The position numbers and the translations under genes are program-made. The notes below the pieces were generated by a model that was not told where the DNA came from, ran no database searches, and saw only the letters and a list, made by a program, of their open reading frames with translations. Of a DNA stretch of 64,000 nt, positions 51,952-60,432 are shown in pieces (position 1 is the stretch's first letter; each line of letters begins with the position of its first letter). This stretch comes from Arthrobacter cavernae (lineage in GTDB: Bacteria > Actinomycetota > Actinomycetes > Actinomycetales > Micrococcaceae): assembly GCF_017368795.1 (NCBI RefSeq), contig NZ_JAFNLL010000012.1, positions 1 to 64,000 of the forward strand, given 5' to 3'.

Positions 51952-52890
51952 CTAGGATGCCCCATTTGCCTTTGGCGCCGTCCAGCCACGTTCCGTGAGC
52001 GCTGCGCGGACCCTGGTGACAGCTCTTGGCTCGGCTCCGGGGACGGCTACGTCCAGATCGGATTGTGTTAGCCGGACGACCCGCCAACCAAGTTCCAAGG
52101 CATTTTCGTCACGGGCGATGTCGCTGCGGCGCTGCGCTGGCCTTGCATGATGGCCGCCGTCGTACTGGATGGCAATCTTCAGCTCTTCGTAGGACATGTC
52201 CGGGTCCTGGATCCAGCCGCCGGTGTTGTCAAAGATGGGCAGGTTGATTCCGGGTTCCGGGAGCCCGTGCTTCACGAGGAGGAGCCGCACCTCCGTCTCC
52301 TTGGGCGAATCGGTGCCTGTACGCATTCGTTTCCTGGCATCCATGGCCTTGCAGTGGCCGGCCGCACCACGCCGCGACTCCAGATACGCGTCGAGCTGCC
52401 CCGGCGTGGCATCTGGATTGCGGCGGCGCAAAAGGTGGTCGCCGGCGATCACGAGTTCATCCTCATCGAGGACCGAGGACAGATCGAACCACGTTCGCAG
52501 CGCTGAAGTGCACGTGACCATCCGCCCGTGGGTGATCTCGTCAGGGCGCAGGCGCAATTGATGGCCTTTGACTCCCCTGCGGCGCACAGCCCTTTTGCCG
52601 GGCAGCTGTGTCAGATGGATGATTGCGTGGTCCTGCAGCGTCAAGGGTAAAGGGAATCCCCACAATGCCGCCGCCGTGACATGGGACGCTACGGCGCCCG
52701 TGGCCGTGGTGAGTGCCTGGACCCGCCGCAGGAGTGTGACTTCAGTGCCGGTCCGGAGGCGGACGCCGCGACACGGAGTTACGAGGTCCGTTGCCCTGGT
52801 CCTTCGTCGCGTGAGGCCCGCTTCCAAGGCCTGGGCCACGGTGAAGGGGGCGTCGTGGAATTCCGATGGCAGGCAGTTGGGGCGTCGCAT
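51952..52890 (-). CDS. DUF559-domain protein with AbiEi-like N-terminal region (second copy type)
   Basis: The 312-residue protein has an N-terminal HTH-like region (APFTVAQALEAGLTRRRTRATDLVTPCRGVRLR), a middle domain (TSALRTWFDLSSVLDEDELVIAGDHLL) and a C-terminal Vsr-like DUF559 fold: IQDPDMSYEELKIAIQYDGGHHA, then RSDIARDENALELGWRVVRLTQSDL. Layout matches the 21223-22314 protein, although sequence similarity is low. No partner gene is present. I use ATG 52890; ATG 52935 is also open. Function is unknown; a nuclease role is suggested by fold only. Confidence 0.78.
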   Translation of the reverse strand: MRRPNCLPSEFHDAPFTVAQALEAGLTRRRTRATDLVTPCRGVRLRTGTEVTLLRRVQALTTATGAVASHVTAAALWGFPLPLTLQDHAIIHLTQLPGKRAVRRRGVKGHQLRLRPDEITHGRMVTCTSALRTWFDLSSVLDEDELVIAGDHLLRRRNPDATPGQLDAYLESRRGAAGHCKAMDARKRMRTGTDSPKETEVRLLLVKHGLPEPGINLPIFDNTGGWIQDPDMSYEELKIAIQYDGGHHARPAQRRSDIARDENALELGWRVVRLTQSDLDVAVPGAEPRAVTRVRAALTERGWTAPKANGAS

Positions 52891-53083
52891 GAATTGATTC
52901 TCGGGCCGTGCAAGGCGCCCACCAGCGTTTTCCACAGATTTGCGCTGCTGTGGAGGTCTAGTTAGCAGCCTGTGCCCTGGAGAATTGCCGTTTCGTGCCG
53001 GAATAAACGCCGGAAAGCGGCCTGAAATGGCAAACGTGACGTGGCACCAACGGCGGAGGTCAGGACGGGAGGTGCTGGCTGGG

Positions 53084-53461
53084 TCAGGAGGTGATGCCGT
53101 CGCTGCCTTCGACGCCGGTTTCGCCCTTGAGCTTGCGCTCCTTGGCGTCCAGTTCGTCCTTGAGCTTCTTCAGCCGCTCGGCCTCGGCCTTGTTGCGGCG
53201 GCGTGCCTCAAGGTTGCGCAGGAACTCGGGATCGTCGTCGGGGGCGGTGGGGTGGCGGTACGTCTGCGGGGCTTTGCGCGTGTTGTAGGGGCGGCCGAAG
53301 ATGAACCACAGGATGGCGCCCAGTAACGGGAGGCACACCACGACCACAAGCCAGGCCGGCTTGGAGAGTCCGCGCGTTGAGCGGCCATCGGTGCGGATCA
53401 CGTCCACGAGTCCGTAGATGTAGATGACTAGAACGACGATGACGCCAACAACCCGGAGCAT
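53084..53461 (-). CDS. PLDc_N-domain small membrane protein
   Basis: The 125-residue protein has two membrane segments, VVGVIVVLVIYIYGLVDVI and LVVVVCLPLLGAILWFIFGRPY, that match the PLDc_N (phospholipase D N-terminal) domain. No phospholipase catalytic HKD motif is present. A charged coiled-coil-like tail follows (RNLEARRRNKAEAERLKKLKDEL). The function is unknown. ATG 53461 has TAGACT six bases upstream. It is divergent from the DUF4229 gene, which is also leaderless. Confidence 0.85.
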   Translation of the reverse strand: MLRVVGVIVVLVIYIYGLVDVIRTDGRSTRGLSKPAWLVVVVCLPLLGAILWFIFGRPYNTRKAPQTYRHPTAPDDDPEFLRNLEARRRNKAEAERLKKLKDELDAKERKLKGETGVEGSDGITS

Positions 53462-53540
53462 GAACCAAGTCTAGCCGCCGCCGGGGTCCCGCATGGGCCC
53501 GTGACCAGAGTGCAACCATTCGGGCAGCTAAACTTGGACT

Positions 53541-53849
53541 GTGGCTTTCCTGAAGTATTCCCTGATCCGTCTGGCGCTGTTCGTGCCGTTGTTCGTGCTG
53601 TTCGCCTTCTTGCAGGTCGGCTGGATACTGGCGGTGATCTTTGCCGGGCTCATCGCGTTCGCCATCAGCTACCTGTTCTTCCAGAAGCAGCGAGACGCTG
53701 CCACGGCGGCCATGCGCGAACGCTTCTCCGGCCGTGCCAAGCCCATCCGCACCGCCGGCGAGGTGGAGGACGCCGCCGCCGAGGACCGCCTGGTGGACGA
53801 AAACCCGGACATCGCCGTCAACAACGACAAGCGCCCGGACCAGGCCTAG
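53541..53849 (+). CDS. DUF4229 membrane protein
   Basis: This 102-residue protein starts MAFLKYSLIRLALFVPLFVLF, with two membrane helices (to FAISYLFFQKQ), followed by a basic then acidic tail. It matches DUF4229, a small actinobacterial family usually found beside menA, as here. The function is unknown. GTG 53541 has TAAACT six bases upstream (leaderless). The gene ends two bases before palindromic repeat copy B. Confidence 0.85.
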   Translation: MAFLKYSLIRLALFVPLFVLFAFLQVGWILAVIFAGLIAFAISYLFFQKQRDAATAAMRERFSGRAKPIRTAGEVEDAAAEDRLVDENPDIAVNNDKRPDQA

Positions 53850-53851
53850 GA

Positions 53852-53910
53852 GTTTATGTACAGCTGATGCCCTTTCGAGGCCTCCTTAAGGGCGGGAGCT
53901 GTACATAAAC
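53852..53910. repeat. Roughly 60-bp palindromic repeat, copy B
   Basis: It has the same ends (GTTTATGTACA and TGTACATAAAC) and internal blocks as copy A at 42131-42190. It fills the whole space between the convergent DUF4229 and menA genes, abutting the menA stop codon. It probably terminates both. Confidence 0.85.
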
Positions 53911-54792
53911 TCAGAACCCGCGGCTCAGCACCAGTCCGAGCGAGAACAACACGCTGTAGCCAAGATTGATCAAGCCGGTCTGTTTCAGGACCGGGATCAG
54001 GCTCTTGCTCTTCTTGCCGTTGACCATGAGCCAGGCCGGCGTGAGGCAGGCGGGGATCAGCAGCAGCACGATCAGCATCCACGGCTTGGCGGGGGCCAGG
54101 ACGATCACCAGCAGGATCGCCACGGCGAGCATCAGCACGTAGCTTTCGCGGGCATGGCGGTCGCCCAGGCGGACAGCCAGGGTCTTCTTCCCGGCCACGA
54201 TGTCCGTGGGGATGTCGCGGACGTTGTTGGCCATGAGCAGGGCGCAGGCGATCAGGCCCGTGCCGATTGCGCCGATCACGGCAGCCAGGCTCAGCTGGCC
54301 CGCCTGCGTGTACGTGGTGCCCAGCGTGGCCACCAGCCCGAAGAAGACGAAGACGAACACGTCGCCCAGGCCCATGTAGCCGTACGGGTTTTTGCCCCCG
54401 GTGTAGCCCCAGGCCGCCAGCACACAGCCGATCCCCACGAGGATCAGCCACCACGTCTGCGTGATGATCACCAGGATCAGGCCGCACACCATGGCCGCGC
54501 CGAACAGAGCGAAGGCCGCCCACTTGACCTGCCCGGGCTTGGCTGCGCCCGAACCGACAAGCCGCAAGGGACCAACCCGGTCCTCGTCCGTGCCGCGGAT
54601 CCCGTCCGAGTAGTCGTTGGCGTAGTTGACGCCGAGCTGCAGGAGGAGTGCCACGAGGGCTGCCAGGATCGCGTTCGGCAGCCGGAAGGACTGCAGCTCG
54701 TAGGCCGCCGCGCTGCCGATCAGCACCGGCGCAATCGCCGCCGGCAGTGTGCGGAGCCGGGCCCCTTGGATCCATTGTGCAGCTGTCGCCAC
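53911..54792 (-). CDS. menA: 1,4-dihydroxy-2-naphthoate prenyltransferase
   Basis: MenA attaches the polyprenyl chain to dihydroxynaphthoate in menaquinone synthesis. The 293-residue integral membrane protein has the UbiA-type Asp-rich motif NYANDYSDGIRGTDEDR near residue 70 and the second conserved region VMANNVRDIPTDIVAGKKTLAVRLG near 180. About eight membrane helices follow. I choose GTG 54792, where GAGG lies at a suitable distance and the start matches family length. ATG 54867 is possible. It lies 96 bases downstream of menE. Confidence 0.93.
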   Translation of the reverse strand: MATAAQWIQGARLRTLPAAIAPVLIGSAAAYELQSFRLPNAILAALVALLLQLGVNYANDYSDGIRGTDEDRVGPLRLVGSGAAKPGQVKWAAFALFGAAMVCGLILVIITQTWWLILVGIGCVLAAWGYTGGKNPYGYMGLGDVFVFVFFGLVATLGTTYTQAGQLSLAAVIGAIGTGLIACALLMANNVRDIPTDIVAGKKTLAVRLGDRHARESYVLMLAVAILLVIVLAPAKPWMLIVLLLIPACLTPAWLMVNGKKSKSLIPVLKQTGLINLGYSVLFSLGLVLSRGF

Positions 54793-54888
54793 GTTCAGTA
54801 CCTCGCGTAGTTTCGCAGTGATTGTTTCGCAGTGTTGTTCAGGTGCTGCGGGTCCCGCCCCGGCCATGATGGCCCGGGCGGGACCTGT

Positions 54889-56019
54889 CTATTGTCCCTG
54901 ATGCAGTTTGGAGAGCAGTTCGATCATGGCCAGCCGGTCCGGTTTGCCATTGGCGAGCATGAGGAGTCCGTCCGCCGCGAGCACCGTTTTAGGTGCCGCA
55001 GCACCCAGTTCCGCGTGCCTGCGCGCCGTGAATCCCTCGATGCCTTCGGGGCTGGGATCGGCCACGGCCACATAGGCGGCCACGGCCTGGCCCCACTCGC
55101 GGGACGGGACGCCGGCGACGAAAGCCGCGCTCACGCCGTCGAGCGCTTCCAGCTGTGCCTGGATGAACGCGGCGGACACCTTGACGCCGCCGGTGATGAT
55201 GACGTCGTCGGCCCGTCCCAGGACGGCGAGGGTGCCATCGGCGGCGAGCTCGCCGAGGTCATTGGTGCGGTACCAGCGGATGCCGTCCTCCTCAAAGAAC
55301 GCCCCGGCCGTGGCCCTGGGGGCGTCGAGGTAGCCGGCGGCCACGGTGTCGCCGCCCAGCAGGATCCGGCCGTCGTCGCCGAGGCGGATCTCGACGCCGT
55401 CCAGCGGCCTGCCGTCGTACACGCAGCCGCCGCACGTCTCGGCCGAGCCGTACGTCGTGACGATGTTAACGCCCGCAGCGCGCGCGGCTTCGAGCAGCTC
55501 CGGGGAGGCGGGGGCGCCGCCCAGCAGGATCGCGTTGAAGCGGCGCAGCGCCGCGAGGGTGGCCGGCGCGGGGGATTCGAGCAGCCTCTGCAGCTGCGTG
55601 GGAACCAGCGAGGTGAAGCGGACCTTGTCCGTGAGTTCCTCGGCGGCAGCGGTGAAGGCTTCCGGCGTGAAACCGTGGGTGAGGTCCATGACCCAGGGGC
55701 GTGTGCCGCCGAAGAGGGAGCGCACCAGGACCTGGACGCCGGCCACGTACTGCAGGGGGAGTGCCAGCAGCCACTGGCCTTCGCCGCGCAGGGCCAGCGC
55801 CGTGGCCACGGAGGACGCCGCGAGGGCATCGACCGTGAGCACCGTCGCCTTGGGAGCGCCAGTGGAGCCGGACGTCCGGACCACGACGGCGGCATCCTCG
55901 ACGCCGGTCTCAACAGGCACCGCGGTGGGCTGGCCGTCTGCACCCACCACGATTTCGACGGCGGGGCCCTCACCGTGGAGGGCGGCCGCAAGTGCCTTCA
56001 GTACGGGATCGATGTCCAC
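54889..56019 (-). CDS. menE: o-Succinylbenzoate-CoA ligase
   Basis: MenE activates o-succinylbenzoate to its CoA ester. The 376-residue protein is a short member of the ANL superfamily, typical of actinobacteria. Landmarks are VVVRTSGSTGAPKATVLT (P-loop), FNAILLGGAPASPELLEAA, TTYGSAETCGGCVYDG, DDGRILLGGDTVAAGY and FVAGVPSREWGQAVAAYV. The C-terminal Lys-bearing loop ends NGKPDRLAMIELL. GTG 56019 lies nine bases after the menB stop, so the pair is an operon. Confidence 0.93.
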   Translation of the reverse strand: MDIDPVLKALAAALHGEGPAVEIVVGADGQPTAVPVETGVEDAAVVVRTSGSTGAPKATVLTVDALAASSVATALALRGEGQWLLALPLQYVAGVQVLVRSLFGGTRPWVMDLTHGFTPEAFTAAAEELTDKVRFTSLVPTQLQRLLESPAPATLAALRRFNAILLGGAPASPELLEAARAAGVNIVTTYGSAETCGGCVYDGRPLDGVEIRLGDDGRILLGGDTVAAGYLDAPRATAGAFFEEDGIRWYRTNDLGELAADGTLAVLGRADDVIITGGVKVSAAFIQAQLEALDGVSAAFVAGVPSREWGQAVAAYVAVADPSPEGIEGFTARRHAELGAAAPKTVLAADGLLMLANGKPDRLAMIELLSKLHQGQ

Positions 56020-56028
56020 GGGCGCGTC

Positions 56029-56982
56029 CTAGAAGTAGTACGGGAAGTTGGACCAGTCCGGATCGCGCTTCTCGAGGAAGGCTTCCTTGCCCTCCACGGC
56101 CTCGTCCGTCATGTAGGCCAGGCGCGTGGCTTCACCGGCGAAGACCTGCTGGCCGGCCAGGCCGTCGTCGGCCAGGTTGAAGGCGAACTTGAGCATGCGG
56201 ATGGCCTGCGGCGACTGGCGGGCGATGTCCGCGGCGTATTCCAGGGCGACTTCCTCGAGCCGTTCGTGGTCCACGGCCTCGTTCACGGCACCCATGCGGA
56301 CCATGTCCTCGGCGGAGTATTCACGGGCCAGGAAGAAGATCTCCCGGGCGGCCTTCTGGCCGATCTGGCGGGCCAGCAGCGCGGAGCCGTAGCCGGCGTC
56401 GAAACTTCCCACCGTGGCGTCCGTCTGCTTGAACTTGCCGTGCTCGCGCGAGGCGATGGTGAGGTCGGAGACCACATGCAGCGAGTGCCCGCCACCGGCC
56501 GCCCAGCCGTTCACGACGGCGATGACCACCTTGGGCATGGTGCGCATGAGCCGCTGGACTTCCAGGATGTGCAGGCGGCCGGCCCGGGCGGGGTCGATGC
56601 TTTCCTTGGTCTCGCTGTAGGCGTAGCGGTAGCCGTCGCGGCCGCGGATCCGCTGGTCGCCGCCGGAGCAGAAGCTGTGGCCGCCGTCCTTGGGGGAGGG
56701 GCCGTTGCCGGTCAGCAGCACTGTGGCGACGTCCGGGGTCATGCGGGCGTGGTCCATGGCCCGGTAGAGCTCGTCCACGGTGCCGGGGCGGAAGGCGTTG
56801 CGGACCTCCGGGCGGTTGAAGGCGATGCGGACCGTGGGGAGGTCCTTGACGATGGCGCCGCCTGCGTCCCGTTCCACTTGCCGGTGGTACGTCATGTCCT
56901 GGAAATCGTCGAAGCCGGAGACGGTGCGCCAGCGCGAAGGGTCGAAGACGTCGGATACCTGGGCAGGAAGGTGGTTGTTCAC
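56029..56982 (-). CDS. menB: 1,4-dihydroxy-2-naphthoyl-CoA synthase
   Basis: MenB closes the second ring in menaquinone synthesis. The 317-residue crotonase-fold protein has FCSGGDQRIRGRDGYRYA, AVVNGWAAGGGHSLHVVSDLTIAS and SFDAGYGSALLARQIGQKAAREIFFLAREY, and ends with the conserved EKRDPDWSNFPYYF tail. These are hallmark MenB sequences. The GTG start at 56982 has TAGACT six bases upstream and should be leaderless. menB, menE and menA run in one direction. Menaquinone is the quinone that feeds the cytochrome c branch matured by the 46.8-51.6 kb operon. Confidence 0.96.
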   Translation of the reverse strand: MNNHLPAQVSDVFDPSRWRTVSGFDDFQDMTYHRQVERDAGGAIVKDLPTVRIAFNRPEVRNAFRPGTVDELYRAMDHARMTPDVATVLLTGNGPSPKDGGHSFCSGGDQRIRGRDGYRYAYSETKESIDPARAGRLHILEVQRLMRTMPKVVIAVVNGWAAGGGHSLHVVSDLTIASREHGKFKQTDATVGSFDAGYGSALLARQIGQKAAREIFFLAREYSAEDMVRMGAVNEAVDHERLEEVALEYAADIARQSPQAIRMLKFAFNLADDGLAGQQVFAGEATRLAYMTDEAVEGKEAFLEKRDPDWSNFPYYF

Positions 56983-57042
56983 AGTCCGAGTCTAGTAATC
57001 GCCTCAGCTGATGCAGAACTCGTTTCCTTGTCGGGTGCGGGG

Positions 57043-57789
57043 TTACGGCTGGAGCTGCTGTATCTGGTCCATGAACTCCGGCGGCACGGCGTAAATCAGC
57101 ACCACGGCCAGGAGGTTCTTGGCGGCATGCACGAAGTAGGAGAACATTAGGTTCTTCCCCGTCCAGACGTACACGGCGACCAGGACGATGGCCATGCCCA
57201 GGTACGGCGCCACGGCGGAGAGCACCAGTCCTTCCCTGCCCACCACGTGGATGGACGCGAAGACCAGCACGGACAGGGTGCAGCAGATCCAGATGTTCAC
57301 GTGCCGGGACAGCTTGCCGATCAGCAGATGCCGGAAGAGGTACTCCTCCACGAACGGGCCAAGGACCACCAGGAGCGGGACCATGAGCCAGGGAGGCACC
57401 TGCTGCATGAGGCCCTGGATGTCCAGTTGGTTCTCCGCGCTCTGCACGGTGCCCGTTGCGGCCACCAGGATGGCCGTGAACACCAGCATGGCCACCAGGG
57501 ACGCCGGCACCATGGCGGCGGTGAACCACGGCCGTGTGCCGAGGATGCGGACGTCGCGGGCCACCACGTGCCGGGCCGAGGCCACGGCGAACACTCCGAC
57601 GCACGTATAGAACACGAGATTGACCGCATATGACTCGCTGGCGGGATCCGGGAAAACGGGCCGCAGGAGGGGCTCCAGCAGTTCGCTGGCCACGGCGAAA
57701 AGCGCCGTGAATGCAAGGTAGATGGCGGCCGCGGTGGCATCCAGGCCGTTGAAGCGGTACAGCGTGGCCGGCTCTCGAATGGTGCCCAT
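57043..57789 (-). CDS. CPBP-family intramembrane metalloprotease
   Basis: This is a 248-residue membrane protein with about seven helices and a CPBP/Rce1-type active site. The conserved glutamate pair lies in VLGPFVEEYLFRHLLIG. Candidate metal-binding His residues lie in FASIHVVGREG and YFVHAAKNLLAV. The substrate is unknown; bacterial members often process peptides or protect against bacteriocins. ATG 57789 has TAGGCT six bases upstream (leaderless). It is divergent from the metal transporter. Confidence 0.88.
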   Translation of the reverse strand: MGTIREPATLYRFNGLDATAAAIYLAFTALFAVASELLEPLLRPVFPDPASESYAVNLVFYTCVGVFAVASARHVVARDVRILGTRPWFTAAMVPASLVAMLVFTAILVAATGTVQSAENQLDIQGLMQQVPPWLMVPLLVVLGPFVEEYLFRHLLIGKLSRHVNIWICCTLSVLVFASIHVVGREGLVLSAVAPYLGMAIVLVAVYVWTGKNLMFSYFVHAAKNLLAVVLIYAVPPEFMDQIQQLQP

Positions 57790-57833
57790 GTGCCCAGCCT
57801 AACTTTGCGCGGCGGCGTGCGCCTGGCTAAAAT

Positions 57834-57849
57834 GTTCGGCATGCCTAAC
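57834..57849. promoter_or_regulatory. DtxR/MntR-like operator over the start codon of the metal transporter
   Basis: GTTCGGC-AT-GCCTAAC is a 16-bp palindrome with one mismatch per half. It fits the general symmetry of DtxR-family (iron or manganese) operators. It covers the predicted transcription start and the ATG of the leaderless SBP gene. Confidence 0.6.
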
Positions 57850-58785
57850 TTATTGTTTCGGTGCGCCAAAGACGTCCACCGAGCCGCCGCTGTCCTTGCC
57901 GTTCTGGGGCTCTCCCTGGGACTGGCAGCCTGCGGCGGCACCCCTGCCTCCAGCGCTGATGATCGCCCCGTTGTCCTGACCACGTTCACCGTCCTCGCCG
58001 ACGTCGCCAAGAACGTTGCAGGCGACAAACTCCGCGTCGAATCCATCACCAAGGCCGGTGCCGAGATCCACGGCTACGAGCCCACGCCCGGAGACATCCG
58101 CAAAGCGGCGCAGGCCGACCTCATCCTCGACAACGGACTGAACCTGGAAGCCTGGTTCGCCCAGTTCGTGGAGGGCCTGGACGTGCCCCACGCCGTGGTC
58201 AGCGATGGTGTCAAGGTCATGCCGATCGGCGAGGATTCCTATCAGGGCAAGCCGAACCCGCACGCCTGGATGTCGCCCAGCAACGTGCAGATCTATGCCA
58301 ACAACATGGCCAAGGCCTTCGCCACCCTGGATCCCGCCAACGCCGCCGTTTTCGAAGCCAACGCCAAGGCCTACAACGCCCAACTCCAGTCCGTCCAGGA
58401 CGAGATGGTGGCCAAGCTGTCCGTGCTGCCCGAAAACCACCGTGCGCTGGTGACCTGCGAAGGCGCCTTCTCCTACCTGGCCCGCGACGCCGGGCTCAAG
58501 GAGGTCTACATCTGGGCCGTCAACGCCGAGCAGCAGGCCACGCCCCAGCAGATCACCCGGGCCATCGAGTTCGTCAAGAGCAAGCAGGTGCCCGCGGTGT
58601 TCTGCGAATCCACCGTCTCGGACGCTCCTATGCAGCAGGTGGTCGGCGCCACCGGCGCGAAATTCGGCGGCGTGCTCTACGTTGACTCCCTGTCCGAGGC
58701 CGACGGCCCCGTGCCGACGTACCTGGACCTGATGCGGCACGACGCCAAGACCATCACCACGGCCCTGTCGGGCGGCACCCCGTGA
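57841..58785 (+). CDS. Metal ABC transporter substrate-binding lipoprotein (Mn/Zn cluster A-I)
   Basis: This lipoprotein captures Mn2+ or Zn2+ for import. It has 314 residues from ATG 57841. The lipobox is LAAC (Cys31). The SBP_bac_9 domain follows, with VLTTFTVLADVAKNVAG, ITKAGAEIHGYEPTPGD (first His ligand), NPHAWMSPSN (second His), VTCEGAFSYLARDAG and VFCESTVSDAPMQQV (the Glu and Asp ligands). The His-rich loop of zinc-specific ZnuA is absent, so manganese is more likely. ATG 57841 has TAAAAT seven bases upstream; starts at 57790 and 57832 are less likely. Confidence 0.9.
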   Translation: MPNLLFRCAKDVHRAAAVLAVLGLSLGLAACGGTPASSADDRPVVLTTFTVLADVAKNVAGDKLRVESITKAGAEIHGYEPTPGDIRKAAQADLILDNGLNLEAWFAQFVEGLDVPHAVVSDGVKVMPIGEDSYQGKPNPHAWMSPSNVQIYANNMAKAFATLDPANAAVFEANAKAYNAQLQSVQDEMVAKLSVLPENHRALVTCEGAFSYLARDAGLKEVYIWAVNAEQQATPQQITRAIEFVKSKQVPAVFCESTVSDAPMQQVVGATGAKFGGVLYVDSLSEADGPVPTYLDLMRHDAKTITTALSGGTP

Positions 58786-59516
58786 GCCACCCCGCAATCG
58801 TGGTCGACAACGTCACCGTCCACTACGGCGACGTCCTGGCGTTGGATGGCGCCTCGTTGTCCTTGGACCACTCGCGCATCTGCGGCCTGGTGGGGATGAA
58901 CGGCTCCGGCAAGTCCACCCTGTTCAAAACCATCATGGGCATGGTCAAGCCGGATTCCGGCCGTGTCCTGATCAACGGCCACGCGCCCGTGAAATCCCGC
59001 AAGGAAGCCGGAATCGGCTACGTGCCGCAGAGCGAGGACGTGGACTGGGCCTTCCCGCTGTCCGTGCGCGATGTGGTGATGATGGGCCGCTACGGGCAGC
59101 TCGGGTTCACCCGCCGCCCCCGCAAGGCGGACCGCGACGCCGTCGGACAGGCCCTGGAACGCGTCGAGCTGAGCGACTTCGCCGACCGGCAGATCGGCCA
59201 GCTGTCCGGCGGACAGAAGAAGCGCGCCTTCGTGGCGCGCGGCATCGCGCAGGGCGCCACCATGATGCTGCTGGACGAACCGTTCGCCGGCGTGGACAAG
59301 CGCTCCGAAGCCACCATCACCCGGCTGCTGCGCGAGCTCGCCGCCGACGGCGCCACCATCCTGGTCTCCACGCACGACCTCCATGCCCTGCCGCAGCTAT
59401 GCGACGAAGCGGTGCTCCTGATGCGCAGGGTCCTCATGCACGGCAGCCCCGACATGGTGCTGCGGCCGGAAAACCTTGCCATGGCCTTCGGCCTCGACGT
59501 CATGAACAGGGACTAG
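58782..59516 (+). CDS. Metal ABC transporter ATP-binding protein
   Basis: This ATPase powers the metal importer. The 244-residue protein has Walker A GMNGSGKSTLFK (about 38-47), ABC signature LSGGQKKRAFVARGIA, Walker B TMMLLDEPFAG and the switch His in STHDLHALP. The start GTG overlaps the preceding stop (GTGA), and the permease gene begins five bases after its stop, so the three genes form one coupled operon. Confidence 0.94.
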   Translation: MSHPAIVVDNVTVHYGDVLALDGASLSLDHSRICGLVGMNGSGKSTLFKTIMGMVKPDSGRVLINGHAPVKSRKEAGIGYVPQSEDVDWAFPLSVRDVVMMGRYGQLGFTRRPRKADRDAVGQALERVELSDFADRQIGQLSGGQKKRAFVARGIAQGATMMLLDEPFAGVDKRSEATITRLLRELAADGATILVSTHDLHALPQLCDEAVLLMRRVLMHGSPDMVLRPENLAMAFGLDVMNRD

Positions 59517-59521
59517 CCGCC

Positions 59522-60394
59522 ATGGACATCCTCAATTTCCTGCTGGAACCGCTCAGCTACGACTTCATGGTTCGGGCGCTCGCGACGACGGCCATTGCCG
59601 CCGTGGTCTGCGCGGTGCTGAGCTGCTGGCTCGTCCTGATCGGCTGGTCCCTCATGGGCGACGCTGTCTCGCACGCGGTGCTGCCCGGCGTCGTACTCGC
59701 CTACATCGTGGGCGCGCCGTTTGCGCTCGGCGCGCTGGTTTTCGCGCTGATCGCGGTGACCATGATCGGCGTCGTGCGGAACACCAGCCGGGTCAAGGAA
59801 GACGCCGCGATCGGCATCGTCTTCACCTCGCTGTTCGCGCTGGGCCTGGTGCTGATCTCCGTCACGCCGAGCCAGACGGACCTGAACCACATCATCTTCG
59901 GCAACCTGCTCGGCGTGAGCATCCCGGACCTCATCCAGGTGGTGGTCCTGGGCGTGGTGGCCTTCGCCATCCTCATCTTCAAGCGCCGGGACCTCACGCT
60001 GTACGCCTTTGACCCCACCCATGCCCACGCCATCGGCCTTTCGCCCAAGAGGCTCGGTGCGCTCCTGCTGGGCCTGCTGGCCCTCACGTCCGTGGTGGCG
60101 CTGCAGACCGTGGGCGTGGTGCTGGTGGTGGCCATGCTGATCATCCCCGGCGCCACGGCCTACCTGCTGACGGACCGCTTCTCCAGGATGCTGGTCATTG
60201 CGCCGGTTATCTCAGTGGTGTGCTCCATGGCGGGCATCTACCTGAGCTACTACCTGGACACGGCCTCGGGCGCCATGGTGGTGGTGACACAGGGTGCCGT
60301 GTTCGCCGTCGTCTATCTCTTCAGCCCCCGGCAGGGGCTCATCGGCACCCGCATGGCGAGGGCCCGCCGGAAGCGGGCCCTGGCCACTGCCTAA
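59522..60394 (+). CDS. Metal ABC transporter permease (ABC-3 family)
   Basis: This is the channel of the importer. The 290-residue protein has about eight membrane helices, with GWSLMGDAVSHAVLPGVVLAY near the N-terminus and a C-terminal region VALQTVGVVLVVAMLIIPGATAYLL. These are standard ABC-3 signatures for Mn/Zn/Fe transport. Its 3' end encodes a basic tail; the DNA there can form a 9-bp GC hairpin (60359-60381). The stop lies inside a 14-bp tandem repeat. Confidence 0.93.
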   Translation: MDILNFLLEPLSYDFMVRALATTAIAAVVCAVLSCWLVLIGWSLMGDAVSHAVLPGVVLAYIVGAPFALGALVFALIAVTMIGVVRNTSRVKEDAAIGIVFTSLFALGLVLISVTPSQTDLNHIIFGNLLGVSIPDLIQVVVLGVVAFAILIFKRRDLTLYAFDPTHAHAIGLSPKRLGALLLGLLALTSVVALQTVGVVLVVAMLIIPGATAYLLTDRFSRMLVIAPVISVVCSMAGIYLSYYLDTASGAMVVVTQGAVFAVVYLFSPRQGLIGTRMARARRKRALATA

Positions 60395-60432
60395 GGCCTA
60401 CGCCCTAAGGCCTACGCCCTAAGTCCTACGCC
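60391..60432. repeat. 14-bp tandem repeat at a convergent gene junction
   Basis: Three 14-base units of form CTAAGGCCTACGCC (the third with one change) span the stop of the metal permease (60392-60394) and the stop of the DrrB-like gene (60426-60428). Each unit carries a stop codon on both strands. Confidence 0.88.
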
